Positions 18,392 through 28,590 of a DNA stretch of 61,553 nucleotides are shown here, piece by piece. The position numbers and the translations under genes were made by a program. The notes beneath the pieces are model-generated. The model worked only from the letters and a program-made list of their open reading frames with translations, was not told the origin of the DNA and made no database searches. Each line of letters starts with the position of its first letter. Position 1 is the stretch's first letter. The DNA comes from Candidatus Campylobacter infans (lineage in GTDB: Bacteria > Campylobacterota > Campylobacteria > Campylobacterales > Campylobacteraceae): assembly GCA_009827235.1 (NCBI GenBank), contig SPMW01000006.1, forward strand, positions 1-61,553, written 5' to 3'.

Positions 18392-19891
18392 ATGCAAGCC
18401 AGCCAGCCAAAGCATAGAATTATTATCCATAAATTTCCTATTCAAACCACGCTGTATATTAAAGAAAAACTACAACGCGGGCTAACAAATTTTATAAACC
18501 ACGAATCTTTTGGCGGTATTTTGCTGTTTTTTTGCGTGGTTTTGGCTATGGCTGTGGCAAATAGCGAGTATAAAAATATTTATTTTGCCTTATTAAATGA
18601 AGAATTTGGCGCATTTTTTGGCAATCAAAAAATACAAATTAGCGTGGGGCATTTTGTAAATGATATTTTAATGACGCTGTTTTTTGTGATGGTTGGGCTA
18701 GAAATGAAGCGCGAGGTGCTTTATGGAGAGCTTGCTGGCTTTAAAAGGGTTAGCTTTTCGGTGCTTAGTGCTGTGGGCGGAATGCTAATTCCTGTGATAT
18801 TTTATTTATATTTTAACTACAACACCCCATCAGCTCACGGCTTTGGTATAGCTATGAGCACGGATACTGCCTTTACTCTTGGTGCGATTTTATTGCTTGG
18901 CAAGCGCATTCCAAATGTGGTAAAGATTTTTTTGGTTACGCTTGCTGTTTTTGATGATTTGGGCGCTGTTTTGGTGATAGCATTTTTATACACGGCTAAT
19001 CTTAATCTCCAATGGCTTTTAATCGCTGGGCTGTTGGTTTGTTTTTTGATTTATTTAAATTATAAAGATACAAAATATTTGCTTAGTTATATTATAACCG
19101 GGATTTTGCTGTGGATTGCGGTTTTTAATAGTGGCATTCATACCACAATAGCTGGCGTGATCTTAGCCTTTGCTATCCCCGGGCGTTCAAATATCCGCAC
19201 AAAATACTTCACAAGCATTATAACTATGCTCGAAGAATGGAACAAAATGCTTGTCAAAGAAGGCGCGGGGATTTTACAAAAAGATGAAAAAGCGCGCGGG
19301 TTTGTGCGCGATTTTTTTACCGGGATTATGAACTTTTTTCGCCAAGATAGCAGTAAAAAAATCGATATCCAAGAAACCAGCAAACAAGTCCATATGCTTG
19401 ATACCATCGCTAAATACTCAAACTACGCGCAAAATCCGCTAGTTAAAATGGAGCTGATTTTACAGCCCATTTGTGCTTATTTTATAGTGCCGGTTTTTGC
19501 TTTTTTAAATGCTGGGGTTAGCCTTGAAAATGGCGTAGATTTAAGCTCGAATGGCATTTTGTATGGGACGGTTTTGGGGCTGGTTGTTGGCAAGCCACTT
19601 GGGATTGTGGCTTTTTCTTTTATAAGTGAAAAATTAAATATCTCCGTGCGCCCAACAGGGCTAACTTATAAGCATATTATCGCTGTGGGCGTGCTTTCTG
19701 GCATTGGCTTTACTATGTCGATTTTTGTGGCTGGGCTTGCTTTTAGTGATAGCGAGCAAATAGCAGCGGCTAAATTGTCTATTTTGATTGCTTCATCAAT
19801 TGCGATAATTTTAGGCGTGATTGTGCTGTATTTTGCCACAAGTCAAAAGAAAAATAGACGTGAGAATTTATTTAATGAAAGTTTAAAATAA
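18392..19891 (+). CDS. nhaA: Na+/H+ antiporter NhaA
   Basis: A 499-residue inner-membrane antiporter exporting Na+ in exchange for H+. The ion-binding pair is VFDDLGAVLVIA (Asp188-Asp189), with AMSTDTAFTLG upstream and ISGIGFTMSIFVAGLAF near the end. Most NhaA proteins are about 390 residues; this one has a hydrophilic insertion of roughly 70-80 residues (about 265-340, with DSSKKIDIQETSKQ) and an N-terminal extension. ATG 18392 is preceded by AAGG; a GTG at 18389 is adjacent. It is divergent from the giant secreted protein. Confidence 0.93.
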   Translation: MQASQPKHRIIIHKFPIQTTLYIKEKLQRGLTNFINHESFGGILLFFCVVLAMAVANSEYKNIYFALLNEEFGAFFGNQKIQISVGHFVNDILMTLFFVMVGLEMKREVLYGELAGFKRVSFSVLSAVGGMLIPVIFYLYFNYNTPSAHGFGIAMSTDTAFTLGAILLLGKRIPNVVKIFLVTLAVFDDLGAVLVIAFLYTANLNLQWLLIAGLLVCFLIYLNYKDTKYLLSYIITGILLWIAVFNSGIHTTIAGVILAFAIPGRSNIRTKYFTSIITMLEEWNKMLVKEGAGILQKDEKARGFVRDFFTGIMNFFRQDSSKKIDIQETSKQVHMLDTIAKYSNYAQNPLVKMELILQPICAYFIVPVFAFLNAGVSLENGVDLSSNGILYGTVLGLVVGKPLGIVAFSFISEKLNISVRPTGLTYKHIIAVGVLSGIGFTMSIFVAGLAFSDSEQIAAAKLSILIASSIAIILGVIVLYFATSQKKNRRENLFNESLK

Positions 19892-20077
19892 ATTTTAAAA
19901 TTTGCTTTTGTTATTTTAAATTTAGCACGGATTAAAATTTTAAAATTTGGCCTCAAATCTGCTAAGAATTTGGCGTAAATTTTAAAATTTGCTTTTTAAA
20001 ATTTGCTTTGCTTTAAAATTTACGCTTTTAAAATTTACGCTTTTAAATTTTAAAATTTGTGTGTTTTAAAATTTGGC

Positions 20078-21049
20078 TTATTTTTTTAAAATTTCTAAAA
20101 TTTCGTTTATTTTGCCTTGAATGTTTTGCCCGTTGAATTGCCCGCCGATTAATTGTATAAAGGCGTATAAGAGCTGGTCTTTAAGGGCGTGTTGCTCGTT
20201 ATAAAAGCTCGTTAAAAGATTTTCTAAATACACACCTTGTGGCGTGCTTGAATGATTAAGACGCAAAATCGCCATATCGCGCGCTATTTTTTGGCGCCAT
20301 AAGTTTTCATCGATTGCGCCAAGATGCATAAATAAATGCGTTGGCGCGCCCATATCCCACATAGCAAAATGCGTGTAATTAAGAGCTTCTAAGATATCGG
20401 CATTTTCATTTAAGGCTTGGATTTTTTGGCTTTCAAGGTAGATTAAGGGAGTGTTTTTAGCAATTAGCTTTTTTGCGCCCCGTAGAGCAGCTGGCTCCAT
20501 GCCCTCAATATCCATTTTAATAAGAGAAATTTTTTCATTTATATTTAAATCATCAATCAAACGGCATTGCACACTTAAAGAATTGCTTAAATTAGCACCC
20601 CCCCCCCCCGTGGCGTTTTCTTCGTGGCTTTTTGCCATACTCATACCGCCAAAATTTTCTGGGATCTCACAATCAAAATGGCAAATTTCATTCTTATCGC
20701 TTACGCCACATTCTATAACTTTTATAAGATTATCAAAGCCATTTATTTGTATGCTTTTTTTAGCAATTTCGCTCATTTTTGGGTTGGCTTCTATGCCAAT
20801 TACTCTATAACCAAGCGCTGCAAAAAATAAGGCGTGATTGCCTAAGTTCATTCCCACATCAAGCACGGCTGTATTTTTGCTAGGATCTACGCGATTTAAT
20901 TGCCTTGCCATAGATTTTAGCATTTCGTATTCATAGGGTTTTTTTGTGTGAGTTATTATGCGCTCTATTAGGTTTGTTTGGCTATTTGGCAAATACATTT
21001 TATAATTTACATTAAACTCAGCCAAATTTAATTCAACAACATCATTCAT
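20078..21049 (-). CDS. FkbM-family methyltransferase, phase variable (in frame)
   Basis: A 323-residue SAM-dependent methyltransferase. The SAM motif is VLDVGMNLGNHALFFA (62-77) followed by GIEANP, and KMDIEGMEPAALRGA (179-193) is the FkbM signature. A G12 tract codes Gly148-151 between these motifs, so slippage would truncate the enzyme before its second half; as read it is ON. The target is probably a sugar of a surface glycan, as for other Campylobacter FkbM enzymes (inference). The ATG overlaps the HAD gene by 4 bases, so it is the last gene of the lysA operon. Confidence 0.85.
   Translation of the reverse strand: MNDVVELNLAEFNVNYKMYLPNSQTNLIERIITHTKKPYEYEMLKSMARQLNRVDPSKNTAVLDVGMNLGNHALFFAALGYRVIGIEANPKMSEIAKKSIQINGFDNLIKVIECGVSDKNEICHFDCEIPENFGGMSMAKSHEENATGGGGANLSNSLSVQCRLIDDLNINEKISLIKMDIEGMEPAALRGAKKLIAKNTPLIYLESQKIQALNENADILEALNYTHFAMWDMGAPTHLFMHLGAIDENLWRQKIARDMAILRLNHSSTPQGVYLENLLTSFYNEQHALKDQLLYAFIQLIGGQFNGQNIQGKINEILEILKK
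20598..20609 (-). repeat. Poly-G tract (G12) inside the FkbM methyltransferase
   Basis: Twelve C on the plus strand code four glycines in a loop between the SAM-binding motifs. Current length keeps the frame open. Confidence 0.9.
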
Positions 21050-21807
21050 TTTAATCCTTTTTGTAAAAACTCATTCACATCGCTATAAACAGCGTCTATT
21101 AGCTTAGGATCTACGCCCGTGCTTTCTAAGCTAGCCGCCTTGCCACTTAAAACTAAAATAGTTTTCATACCAAGCTCTTTTGCGCCGATTAAATCGCCCT
21201 TGGCATCATCGCTGATTATGCTTATTTCATTAAAATTTCGCGCTCTTACAAGCTCTTTTGCTTTTTGATAATACGCAAAACTAGGCTTGCCAACGGCTAT
21301 GGCTTGCGCGCTGGTGGCGTATTGAAGCATTTTACATATTGCCCCAACCCCAGGATAAAGCCTGCCGTGCTTTTTGTAAATGCTAGTTTCGTGCATGGCA
21401 ATTAGCTTTGCGCCTTTTTGGATTAGCTCTATCATACTAGCAAACTCATCAAAGCTAAAATCACATCCGCTAGCGATTATCACGGCCTTTGGCGCATTTA
21501 AATCCTCGCTAAAACCTAGCTTTTTCATAGTGGCTTTAAACTCGCTAGCACCAAAAAGAGCCACATTTGTAGGCTTTAAAATTTCATCAAGCACGCAAAA
21601 AGGATCCAAATAAGCCCCGTCTTTTATCTCCAAGCCCAAATCCCGCAAAACTCCCAGAAACTGGGCACTTTGAAATTTGGTGTTATTTGTAATCACGCAA
21701 TAAGGCAGGGCTTTTTTATTTAAATAAGCAATTAGCTCACAAGCCCCATTTAATGGTGTTTTATCGCTATCGCTTATAAGCGTGCCTTGAACATCTATAA
21801 AATACAT
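21046..21807 (-). CDS. HAD-IIA (NagD-like) phosphatase
   Basis: A 253-residue HAD-superfamily protein. The N-terminal motif is FIDVQGTLI; the usual DxDGT has Gln in place of the second Asp, so catalysis as a phosphatase may be altered. VITNNT is motif II and IISDDAKGDLIGAKELGMKT is motif IV. The gene lies between lysA and a methyltransferase, as its counterpart does beside lysA in C. jejuni. The stop and start overlap the neighbours. Substrate unknown. Confidence 0.8.
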   Translation of the reverse strand: MYFIDVQGTLISDSDKTPLNGACELIAYLNKKALPYCVITNNTKFQSAQFLGVLRDLGLEIKDGAYLDPFCVLDEILKPTNVALFGASEFKATMKKLGFSEDLNAPKAVIIASGCDFSFDEFASMIELIQKGAKLIAMHETSIYKKHGRLYPGVGAICKMLQYATSAQAIAVGKPSFAYYQKAKELVRARNFNEISIISDDAKGDLIGAKELGMKTILVLSGKAASLESTGVDPKLIDAVYSDVNEFLQKGLK

Positions 21808-23027
21808 TATAAAAATTCCTTTTCATTTTGGATTAAATCTTCAAAACTTTCTTTTTTGCCGATTTGGCGCACCTTGCCATCTTCGATGGCGATTTGAGCG
21901 CATCTTGGGCGCGTGTTGTAATTACTAGCCATACTAAACCCATAAGCGCCAGCACTTTTTATTAGCAATAAATCCCCGCTTTGTAATTGTGGCAAGCTAA
22001 TATTTTTGGCTAAAAAATCACCGCTTTCACAAATTGGGCCTACTATATCGGTTGTAGAAAAGTTTTCATTTGGCTTTTGAATGCTAGCTAGGCTTACGCC
22101 GTGATGTGCGCTATATAAACTAGGCCTAATTAAATCATTCATCGCCCCATCAACTATTACAAAACGCTTGCCATTTTGGCTTTGCTTTTCATAAAGCACG
22201 CTAGTAAGTAGCTCGCCAGCATTTGCCACAATATAACGCCCAAGCTCGCATAAAATCGTTAGATCCTTGCCTTTTAGCGCGCCTAAAATGCCTTGTGCGT
22301 ATTCGTATAAATCTGGCTCTATTTCATTATCATAGCACACTCCAAGCCCGCCACCTACATCAAAAAATTTTATCTCAATCCCAGCAGCTATTAGCTCAGA
22401 GGTAAAATCGCTCACTATATTTGCTGCCTCAATAATAGGCTTAATATCGCATAGCTGGCTGCCGATATGAAAATGCACGCCAATAGGATTTAAATGTGCG
22501 CTTTTTTGGGCGTTTAAATACATCTTGCGCGCTTGATCTATGCTTACGCCAAATTTATTTTCATTTAATCCTGTGGAGATGTAAGGGTGAGTTTTAGCGT
22601 CTATGTTAGGATTTATTCTAATTGAAATATTTACGATTTTGTTTAGCTCTTTGGCGATTTGTTCGATACTTTCAAGCTCGGCAGGGCTTTCGGCATTTAG
22701 CATTAAAATTCCAAAATTTATAGCTTGTTTTATTTCGCTTTGGCGTTTGCCAACACCTGAAAAGATGATTTTATAAGGTTTTGCGCCAGCTAGTAAGGCA
22801 CGGCGCACCTCACCTATACTAACGCAATCAAACCCCGCGCCCTGGCTAGCTAGAAGCTTTAAGATGCTTAAATTTGAGTTTGCTTTTAGCGCGTAGCAAA
22901 TCAAGGATTTATGGGCGATGAATTGATCTTTAATGGCCTTATATCTTGCTTTAATCATATCAAAATCATAAATATAAAGCGGAGTATCAAAATCTGCTCT
23001 AAGTGCGTTGTAATCAATATTTGTCAT
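21807..23027 (-). CDS. lysA: Diaminopimelate decarboxylase LysA
   Basis: A 406-residue PLP enzyme of fold type III making lysine from meso-diaminopimelate. ICYALKANSNLSIL carries the PLP lysine, GVHFHIGSQ and FDVGGGLGVCYD are the conserved barrel loops, and GPICESGDFLAKN supplies the catalytic Cys-Glu-Ser region. Length fits. It heads an operon with the HAD phosphatase and FkbM gene and is divergent from pheA. Confidence 0.96.
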   Translation of the reverse strand: MTNIDYNALRADFDTPLYIYDFDMIKARYKAIKDQFIAHKSLICYALKANSNLSILKLLASQGAGFDCVSIGEVRRALLAGAKPYKIIFSGVGKRQSEIKQAINFGILMLNAESPAELESIEQIAKELNKIVNISIRINPNIDAKTHPYISTGLNENKFGVSIDQARKMYLNAQKSAHLNPIGVHFHIGSQLCDIKPIIEAANIVSDFTSELIAAGIEIKFFDVGGGLGVCYDNEIEPDLYEYAQGILGALKGKDLTILCELGRYIVANAGELLTSVLYEKQSQNGKRFVIVDGAMNDLIRPSLYSAHHGVSLASIQKPNENFSTTDIVGPICESGDFLAKNISLPQLQSGDLLLIKSAGAYGFSMASNYNTRPRCAQIAIEDGKVRQIGKKESFEDLIQNEKEFL

Positions 23028-23052
23028 ATCTAGCCTTTAAAATAAAGCGCGT

Positions 23053-23058
23053 ATTTTA
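23053..23058 (-). promoter_or_regulatory. Probable -10 box for lysA operon
   Basis: TAAAAT on the minus strand, preceded by TTTTAGC and followed by ACGCGC, 26 bases before the lysA ATG. Confidence 0.55.
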
Positions 23059-23119
23059 GCTAAAATTTTTTAAATTACAAATTAGCCAAAATCGCCTTAG
23101 CAAATTTTAAATAATATGC

Positions 23120-23125
23120 TATACT
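23120..23125 (+). promoter_or_regulatory. Probable extended -10 box for pheA
   Basis: TATACT preceded by ATATGC, 25 bases before the pheA ATG, with AAGGATTGAA as ribosome site. Confidence 0.6.
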
Positions 23126-23149
23126 CACGGCTTTTAAGTAAGGATTGAA

Positions 23150-24316
23150 ATGGATATAAATGAATTAAGGGCGAATATAGATAAAATTGATGATGAAATT
23201 TTAATGCTTTTGCTAAAACGCTTGGAATTTGTAAAGCAAATTGGCGCCATAAAGGCTAAAACTACCCAAACAATCTACCGCCCTGAGCGTGAAGAACAAA
23301 TACTTGATAGATTAAAGGCCAAAATATTTAAAAGCTGTGAAAATTTTAATATAAACACAGATTGCAACGAAAACTACGCTGATAAAAACATTCAAAAAGC
23401 CATAAATAAAAATAAAAACGAATTAGATCCAAATATGATAAATAAAGCCATTGAAAGTATGTTTTATGAAATTTTTGCTCTTTGTCGTAATGTAGAATCC
23501 CCGCAAAAAGTAGCATTTTTAGGCCCATTTGGCACCTACACGCATGAAGCAGCAAAATCTCGCTTTGGCGTGCTTAGCTCGTATTTGGCTCTAAGCACAA
23601 TAGAAGCGGTTTTTAAAGAAGTATCGCGCGGGGCGTGTGAGTTTGGCGTGGTGCCGATTGAAAACAACACAGAAGGCGCGGTAAATATCACGCTTGATTG
23701 CTTGAAAATTTATGAAAATGCCAAGATTGTAGCTGAGATTTATTTAGATATTCGCCATGTCTTAGCTAGTTTTGCTGATGATTTTAGCAAGATTAGGCGC
23801 ATTTATTCTCATCCGCAAGCCTACGCGCAATGTAGGGATTTTTTAAACTCTCATGGGCTTAGCCAGATAGAGTTTATCCCCACTAACTCCACAGCCCTAG
23901 CCGCAAGCAAAGCAAGCACGGATAAGATGGGCGCAGCTATTTGCTCGCGTGTAGCAGCTAGCCTAGAAAATTTGCCGATTTTACAAAATAGCATTCAAGA
24001 TCACAGCACAAACCGCACGCGCTTTTTTGTGCTAGCGCGCTTTAAAAACGCACCAAGCAATGCCGATAAAACAAGCATTTTAGCCTACACCAAAAATAAA
24101 CCAGGCGGACTTTTTGAGCTTTTGGGCTTGTTTAAAAATGAAAATATCAATATCACAAAACTTCAAAGCCGTCCTACACAAAGCTTTAAAAGTATGTTTT
24201 ATTTGGATTTTCAAGGGCATATTGATGATGAAAATGTATGCCGTGCCATAAATAATGCTAAAAATAACGGACACGAAATACGCTTTTTAGGCTCTTATAT
24301 TGACCAAAATAATTAA
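23150..24316 (+). CDS. pheA: Bifunctional chorismate mutase / prephenate dehydratase PheA
   Basis: A 388-residue enzyme for phenylalanine synthesis. The AroQ-type mutase domain is at 1-110 (MDINELRANIDKIDDEIL), prephenate dehydratase at about 120-300 (VAFLGPFGTYTHEAA, VPIENNTEGAVN, QDHSTNRTRF) and an ACT domain with the ESRP-like SRPTQSF at the end. An Asn/Lys-rich insertion of about 35 residues (63-98) interrupts the mutase domain, unusual for the family but without a frame break. Confidence 0.95.
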   Translation: MDINELRANIDKIDDEILMLLLKRLEFVKQIGAIKAKTTQTIYRPEREEQILDRLKAKIFKSCENFNINTDCNENYADKNIQKAINKNKNELDPNMINKAIESMFYEIFALCRNVESPQKVAFLGPFGTYTHEAAKSRFGVLSSYLALSTIEAVFKEVSRGACEFGVVPIENNTEGAVNITLDCLKIYENAKIVAEIYLDIRHVLASFADDFSKIRRIYSHPQAYAQCRDFLNSHGLSQIEFIPTNSTALAASKASTDKMGAAICSRVAASLENLPILQNSIQDHSTNRTRFFVLARFKNAPSNADKTSILAYTKNKPGGLFELLGLFKNENINITKLQSRPTQSFKSMFYLDFQGHIDDENVCRAINNAKNNGHEIRFLGSYIDQNN

Positions 24317-24324
24317 AATTTTAA

Positions 24325-24990
24325 TTATTTTGTAAAAGTTACCATTAAATCATCATTTGCGTAGGCGTTATTTTTGAAAGAACGCCTTAGTGTGTTTATA
24401 TCTAAATCATTAAAATTTGAATAAATTCTTTTTACTTCATCTTCATCAAAATGATAAACCCTCATACCATTTTCACAAAATCCTGGCATTGTTTCGTCTT
24501 TTATATCTATGATTACTTCGTATCTATTGAGCTGTTTGGCGTGAAAATGCCTATAATCTCTTATGCTTCTTAAAATCAAAAAAGCCTTTGCGCCTTTTTT
24601 TAGCACTCTATAAATTTCTTTTGCGTTTTGCTCGATTTGGGCTTTTGTGCCATACATCAAAACCCCAATACAACAAAGCCCATCAAAAAAATTATCTTCA
24701 AAAGGCAGCTTTTCTAAGCTCGCAACTTCTAGCACGCCGGGTAAATTATGCTCTTTAAGCAAAGATTTAGCTTGCTTTATAGCCTCTTGGCTAATATCGC
24801 AACCATAAGCTTTAAAGCCGTTTTGGGCTAAATAATACATATGCCGTCCGCTGCCACAGCCTAAATCTAAAATCCTTTCACCGCCTTTATAGTTTCTTAC
24901 CATAAAAGAAACCAAAGGCTCATTTGGGTATTTAGAGCGCGAAAAGCTATTTTGATATAATTGCTCCCAAAGTTTTGTATTTTCGTTCAT
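24325..24990 (-). CDS. Class I SAM-dependent methyltransferase (paralogue of 44121-44786)
   Basis: A 221-residue cytoplasmic methyltransferase. Motif I is RILDLGCGSGRHMYYLA, followed by GCDIS and LPFEDNFFDGLCCIGVLMY. It is the same length as, and clearly homologous throughout to, the protein at 44121-44786, which lies in a sugar-modification cluster. That suggests a related substrate, but nothing next to this copy (pheA, lepA) points to one. It converges with pheA, with 8 bases between the stops. Confidence 0.85.
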   Translation of the reverse strand: MNENTKLWEQLYQNSFSRSKYPNEPLVSFMVRNYKGGERILDLGCGSGRHMYYLAQNGFKAYGCDISQEAIKQAKSLLKEHNLPGVLEVASLEKLPFEDNFFDGLCCIGVLMYGTKAQIEQNAKEIYRVLKKGAKAFLILRSIRDYRHFHAKQLNRYEVIIDIKDETMPGFCENGMRVYHFDEDEVKRIYSNFNDLDINTLRRSFKNNAYANDDLMVTFTK

Positions 24991-25052
24991 TGTTTCTCCT
25001 TTATTTTAAATAAAAGTTAATAAATTTTAAAATTTCAAATTATATAAAATAG

Positions 25053-25065
25053 AAAAAAAAAAAAA
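25053..25065. repeat. Poly-A tract (A13) between divergent methyltransferase and lepA
   Basis: Thirteen A in the 138-base shared upstream region. It lies between the likely promoters and could vary in length by slippage; effect unknown. Confidence 0.6.
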
Positions 25066-25096
25066 CCTTAAATTTTCATTTTTTGCATAAATTAGC

Positions 25097-25102
25097 TACA
25101 AT
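25097..25102 (+). promoter_or_regulatory. Probable -10 box for lepA
   Basis: TACAAT preceded by TTAGC and followed by TTGCGC, 26 bases before the lepA ATG; AAAGGCAATAA is the ribosome site. Confidence 0.6.
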
Positions 25103-25128
25103 TTGCGCTTTTAAAATAAAGGCAATAA

Positions 25129-26931
25129 ATGAGTAAAATTCGCAATTTTAGCATAATCGCACACATCGATCACGGCAAATCCACCTTGGCTGATTGTATT
25201 ATAAGCGCTTGTGGTGGCATACAAAATCGCCAAATGAGCGCGCAAGTAATGGATACAATGGATATAGAAAAAGAACGAGGCATTACGATAAAAGCGCAAT
25301 CTGTGCGCCTAAATTACTGCTATAAGGGCGAAAATTTCGTGCTAAATTTAATAGACACCCCAGGGCATGTGGATTTTAGCTATGAAGTAAATCGCTCGCT
25401 AGCAAGCTGTGAGGGCGCGCTTTTAGTAGTTGATGCTAGCCAAGGCGTCCAAGCCCAAACAATAGCAAATGTCTATACCGCCATTGAATACAACCTAACA
25501 ATAATCCCAGTAATAAACAAAATCGATCTACCAAATGCCGATGTGGAGCGCGTAAAAGATGAAATAGAGCATATCATAGGCATTGACTGCTCTAATGCTG
25601 TGCTAGTAAGCGCAAAAAACAATATAGGCATAGATGAATTACTAAGTGCGATTTGCGAACAAATCCCATCACCAAAAAGCTCTAATGATTTAAGCCAGCA
25701 AAATCCGCTAAAAGCCTTGATTTATGATAGCTGGTTTGATAACTATTTGGGTGCGCTTGCTTTGGTGAGAATTTTTGATGGCTCTATAAAAGTAGGCGAT
25801 GAAGCGCGAGTAATGGCCACAAATGAACATCACACCGTGCTTGATTTGCTCTATCCTCACCCACTCTCACCCATTAAAACCAAAAGTGCGAGCGAGGGCG
25901 AAATAGTAATAATCGTAATGGGTTTAAAAAGCCTAAGTGCCTTACAAGTTGGCGATACAATCACCCTTGAAAATAACCGCGCCAAGCAAGCAATAGCTGG
26001 ATTTAGCCCGGCTAAGCCTTTTGTTTTTGCGGGGCTTTATCCTATTGATACTGATAAATTTGAAGAGCTAAGAGACGCACTTGAAAAATTAAAATTAAAC
26101 GATAGCGCAATTAGCTATGAGCCTGAAACCTCGCTAGCACTTGGCTTTGGCTTTCGTGTGGGCTTTTTGGGGCTTTTGCATATGGAGGTGGTTAAAGAGC
26201 GTTTAGAGCGTGAGTTTAGGCTGGATTTAATAGCCACCGCGCCAACTGTAACCTACCGTGTCCAAACCACCGCCGGAGATGAAATTTTAATTCACAATCC
26301 TTGCGAATTGCCGCCTACAAATAATATAAGCACGATTTTAGAGCCCTTTGTGCATGCTACAATCATAACCCCAAGCGAGTTTTTAGGCAATATCATCACG
26401 CTTTTAAACAAACGCCGAGCAATACAAACCAAAATGGATTACATCACGCAAACTAGGGTTTTGCTTGAATACGACATACCGCTAAATGAAATTGTGATGG
26501 ATTTTTATGATAAATTAAAAAGCGCTACAAAAGGCTATGCTAGTTTTGATTATGAGCCTTGCGGATACCGCCCTGGACGCCTTATAAAGCTTGATATAAG
26601 AGTAGCAGGCGAGATTGTCGATGCTCTATCAATCATCGTGCCTGAAATAAATGCCATGAGCAAAGGCAGGGATTTAGTAAGTGCGATGAAAGAAATAGTC
26701 CCAAGACAGCTTTTTGAGGTGGCGATCCAAGCTAGCATTGGCTCTAAAATAATCGCGCGCGAAACCGTAAAAAGCGTAGGCAAAAATGTAACAGCAAAAT
26801 GCTACGGCGGAGATATTACGCGTAAAAGAAAATTGCTCGAAAAGCAAAAAGAAGGCAAAAAACGAATGAAAGCCATTGGCAAAGTAGCCTTGCCAAGTGA
26901 GGCCTTTTTAAGCGTGTTAAAGATTGATTGA
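25129..26931 (+). CDS. lepA: Elongation factor 4 (LepA)
   Basis: A 600-residue translational GTPase that acts on stalled or mis-translocated ribosomes. G1 is [16 protein letters not shown]3 [15 protein letters not shown]4 INKIDLP; the LepA-specific C-terminal domain ([19 protein letters not shown]) is intact. Length is normal. It stands alone, with AT-rich sequence and a strong hairpin downstream. Confidence 0.97.
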   Translation: MSKIRNFSIIAHIDHGKSTLADCIISACGGIQNRQMSAQVMDTMDIEKERGITIKAQSVRLNYCYKGENFVLNLIDTPGHVDFSYEVNRSLASCEGALLVVDASQGVQAQTIANVYTAIEYNLTIIPVINKIDLPNADVERVKDEIEHIIGIDCSNAVLVSAKNNIGIDELLSAICEQIPSPKSSNDLSQQNPLKALIYDSWFDNYLGALALVRIFDGSIKVGDEARVMATNEHHTVLDLLYPHPLSPIKTKSASEGEIVIIVMGLKSLSALQVGDTITLENNRAKQAIAGFSPAKPFVFAGLYPIDTDKFEELRDALEKLKLNDSAISYEPETSLALGFGFRVGFLGLLHMEVVKERLEREFRLDLIATAPTVTYRVQTTAGDEILIHNPCELPPTNNISTILEPFVHATIITPSEFLGNIITLLNKRRAIQTKMDYITQTRVLLEYDIPLNEIVMDFYDKLKSATKGYASFDYEPCGYRPGRLIKLDIRVAGEIVDALSIIVPEINAMSKGRDLVSAMKEIVPRQLFEVAIQASIGSKIIARETVKSVGKNVTAKCYGGDITRKRKLLEKQKEGKKRMKAIGKVALPSEAFLSVLKID

Positions 26932-27157
26932 TAAATTTTAAGCCTTGATTTGCCTGGCGAAATTTTGAAATTTTAAAATTTTAAGCTTGGGGTTTGCCTT
27001 GGGCGTTTGGGCGCGTTAAAATTTTAATTTATTTTGCGCGCTTGCGTGGCGTTAAAGAGCTTTGAAATTTTAATTTTGTGCGTTAATTTGCGCGTTAAAT
27101 TGCGTTAAAATTTTCATTTTGCGCGTTAAAGCGCATTTGAAATTTTAAATATTTAAA

Positions 27158-27178
27158 GCCCCGGGTTTAATCTGGGGC
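27158..27178. terminator. Bidirectional terminator hairpin between lepA and ansA
   Basis: GCCCC at 27158-27162 pairs with GGGGC at 27174-27178 and the stem extends with G-T pairs. On the minus strand it is followed by TTTAAATATTT, so it best serves ansA, but it could also stop lepA transcripts. The preceding 26932-27150 holds GCGCGTTAAA-type short repeats and no gene. Confidence 0.7.
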
Positions 27179-27188
27179 ATTTGAAATT

Positions 27189-28265
<1,077 letters not shown>

Positions 28266-28359
28266 TTAATCTTAGCGTTGTTTTAAAATTTAATAAAATT
28301 TTTAAATGAGCTGATATTAAAATTTATAAAATTTTAAGGGCGATTTTAAGCAAAATAGC

Positions 28360-28365
28360 TATAAT
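28360..28365 (+). promoter_or_regulatory. -10 box of the 6S-like RNA
   Basis: A perfect TATAAT preceded by TAGC and followed by GCGCGC. Initiation near 28371-28373 would match the base of the RNA's closing stem. Confidence 0.7.
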
Positions 28366-28370
28366 GCGCG

Positions 28371-28553
28371 CACCTGAGTGGTTCGTGGCACGCTTTTTTG
28401 GGGGTCCAACGAAGAGTATTTAGTGGCGAAGTGGCTTGTATGGTGTGCGCTGCTTAATTTGCGTTTATCGCTGCAAGTGCCTAAAATACGAGGCTAAGCC
28501 ACAAGTTTGGCTAATGTGGGCCGAGCTTAATTAGCGGACGGCCATTTGGGCTA
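28371..28553 (+). ncRNA. ssrS: Probable 6S RNA upstream of purD
   Basis: A stretch of about 180 bases, clearly richer in G and C than the flanks, starts just after a perfect -10 box. CCTGAGTGG (28373-28381) pairs fully, with G-T pairs, with CCATTTGGG (28542-28550) as a closing stem, extended inside by CGT with ACG. A second stem GTGGCTT/AAGCCAC (28431-28437 and 28496-28502) closes the far half, leaving a large central bubble. Length, rod shape with bubble, and position directly upstream of purD (where I recall 6S RNA genes in epsilonproteobacteria) support 6S RNA, the regulator that binds sigma-70 polymerase. A purD leader is the alternative. Confidence 0.65.
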
Positions 28554-28590
28554 AATTACACACTGCTTAATTCAATCATAGGATAAATCA

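Noticed and set aside
28371..28553. tRNA or SRP RNA in the GC-rich stretch
   Set aside because: No cloverleaf, no anticodon arm or TTCRA loop, and no SRP Alu or GGAA-tetraloop hallmark; the rod with a central bubble fits 6S better.
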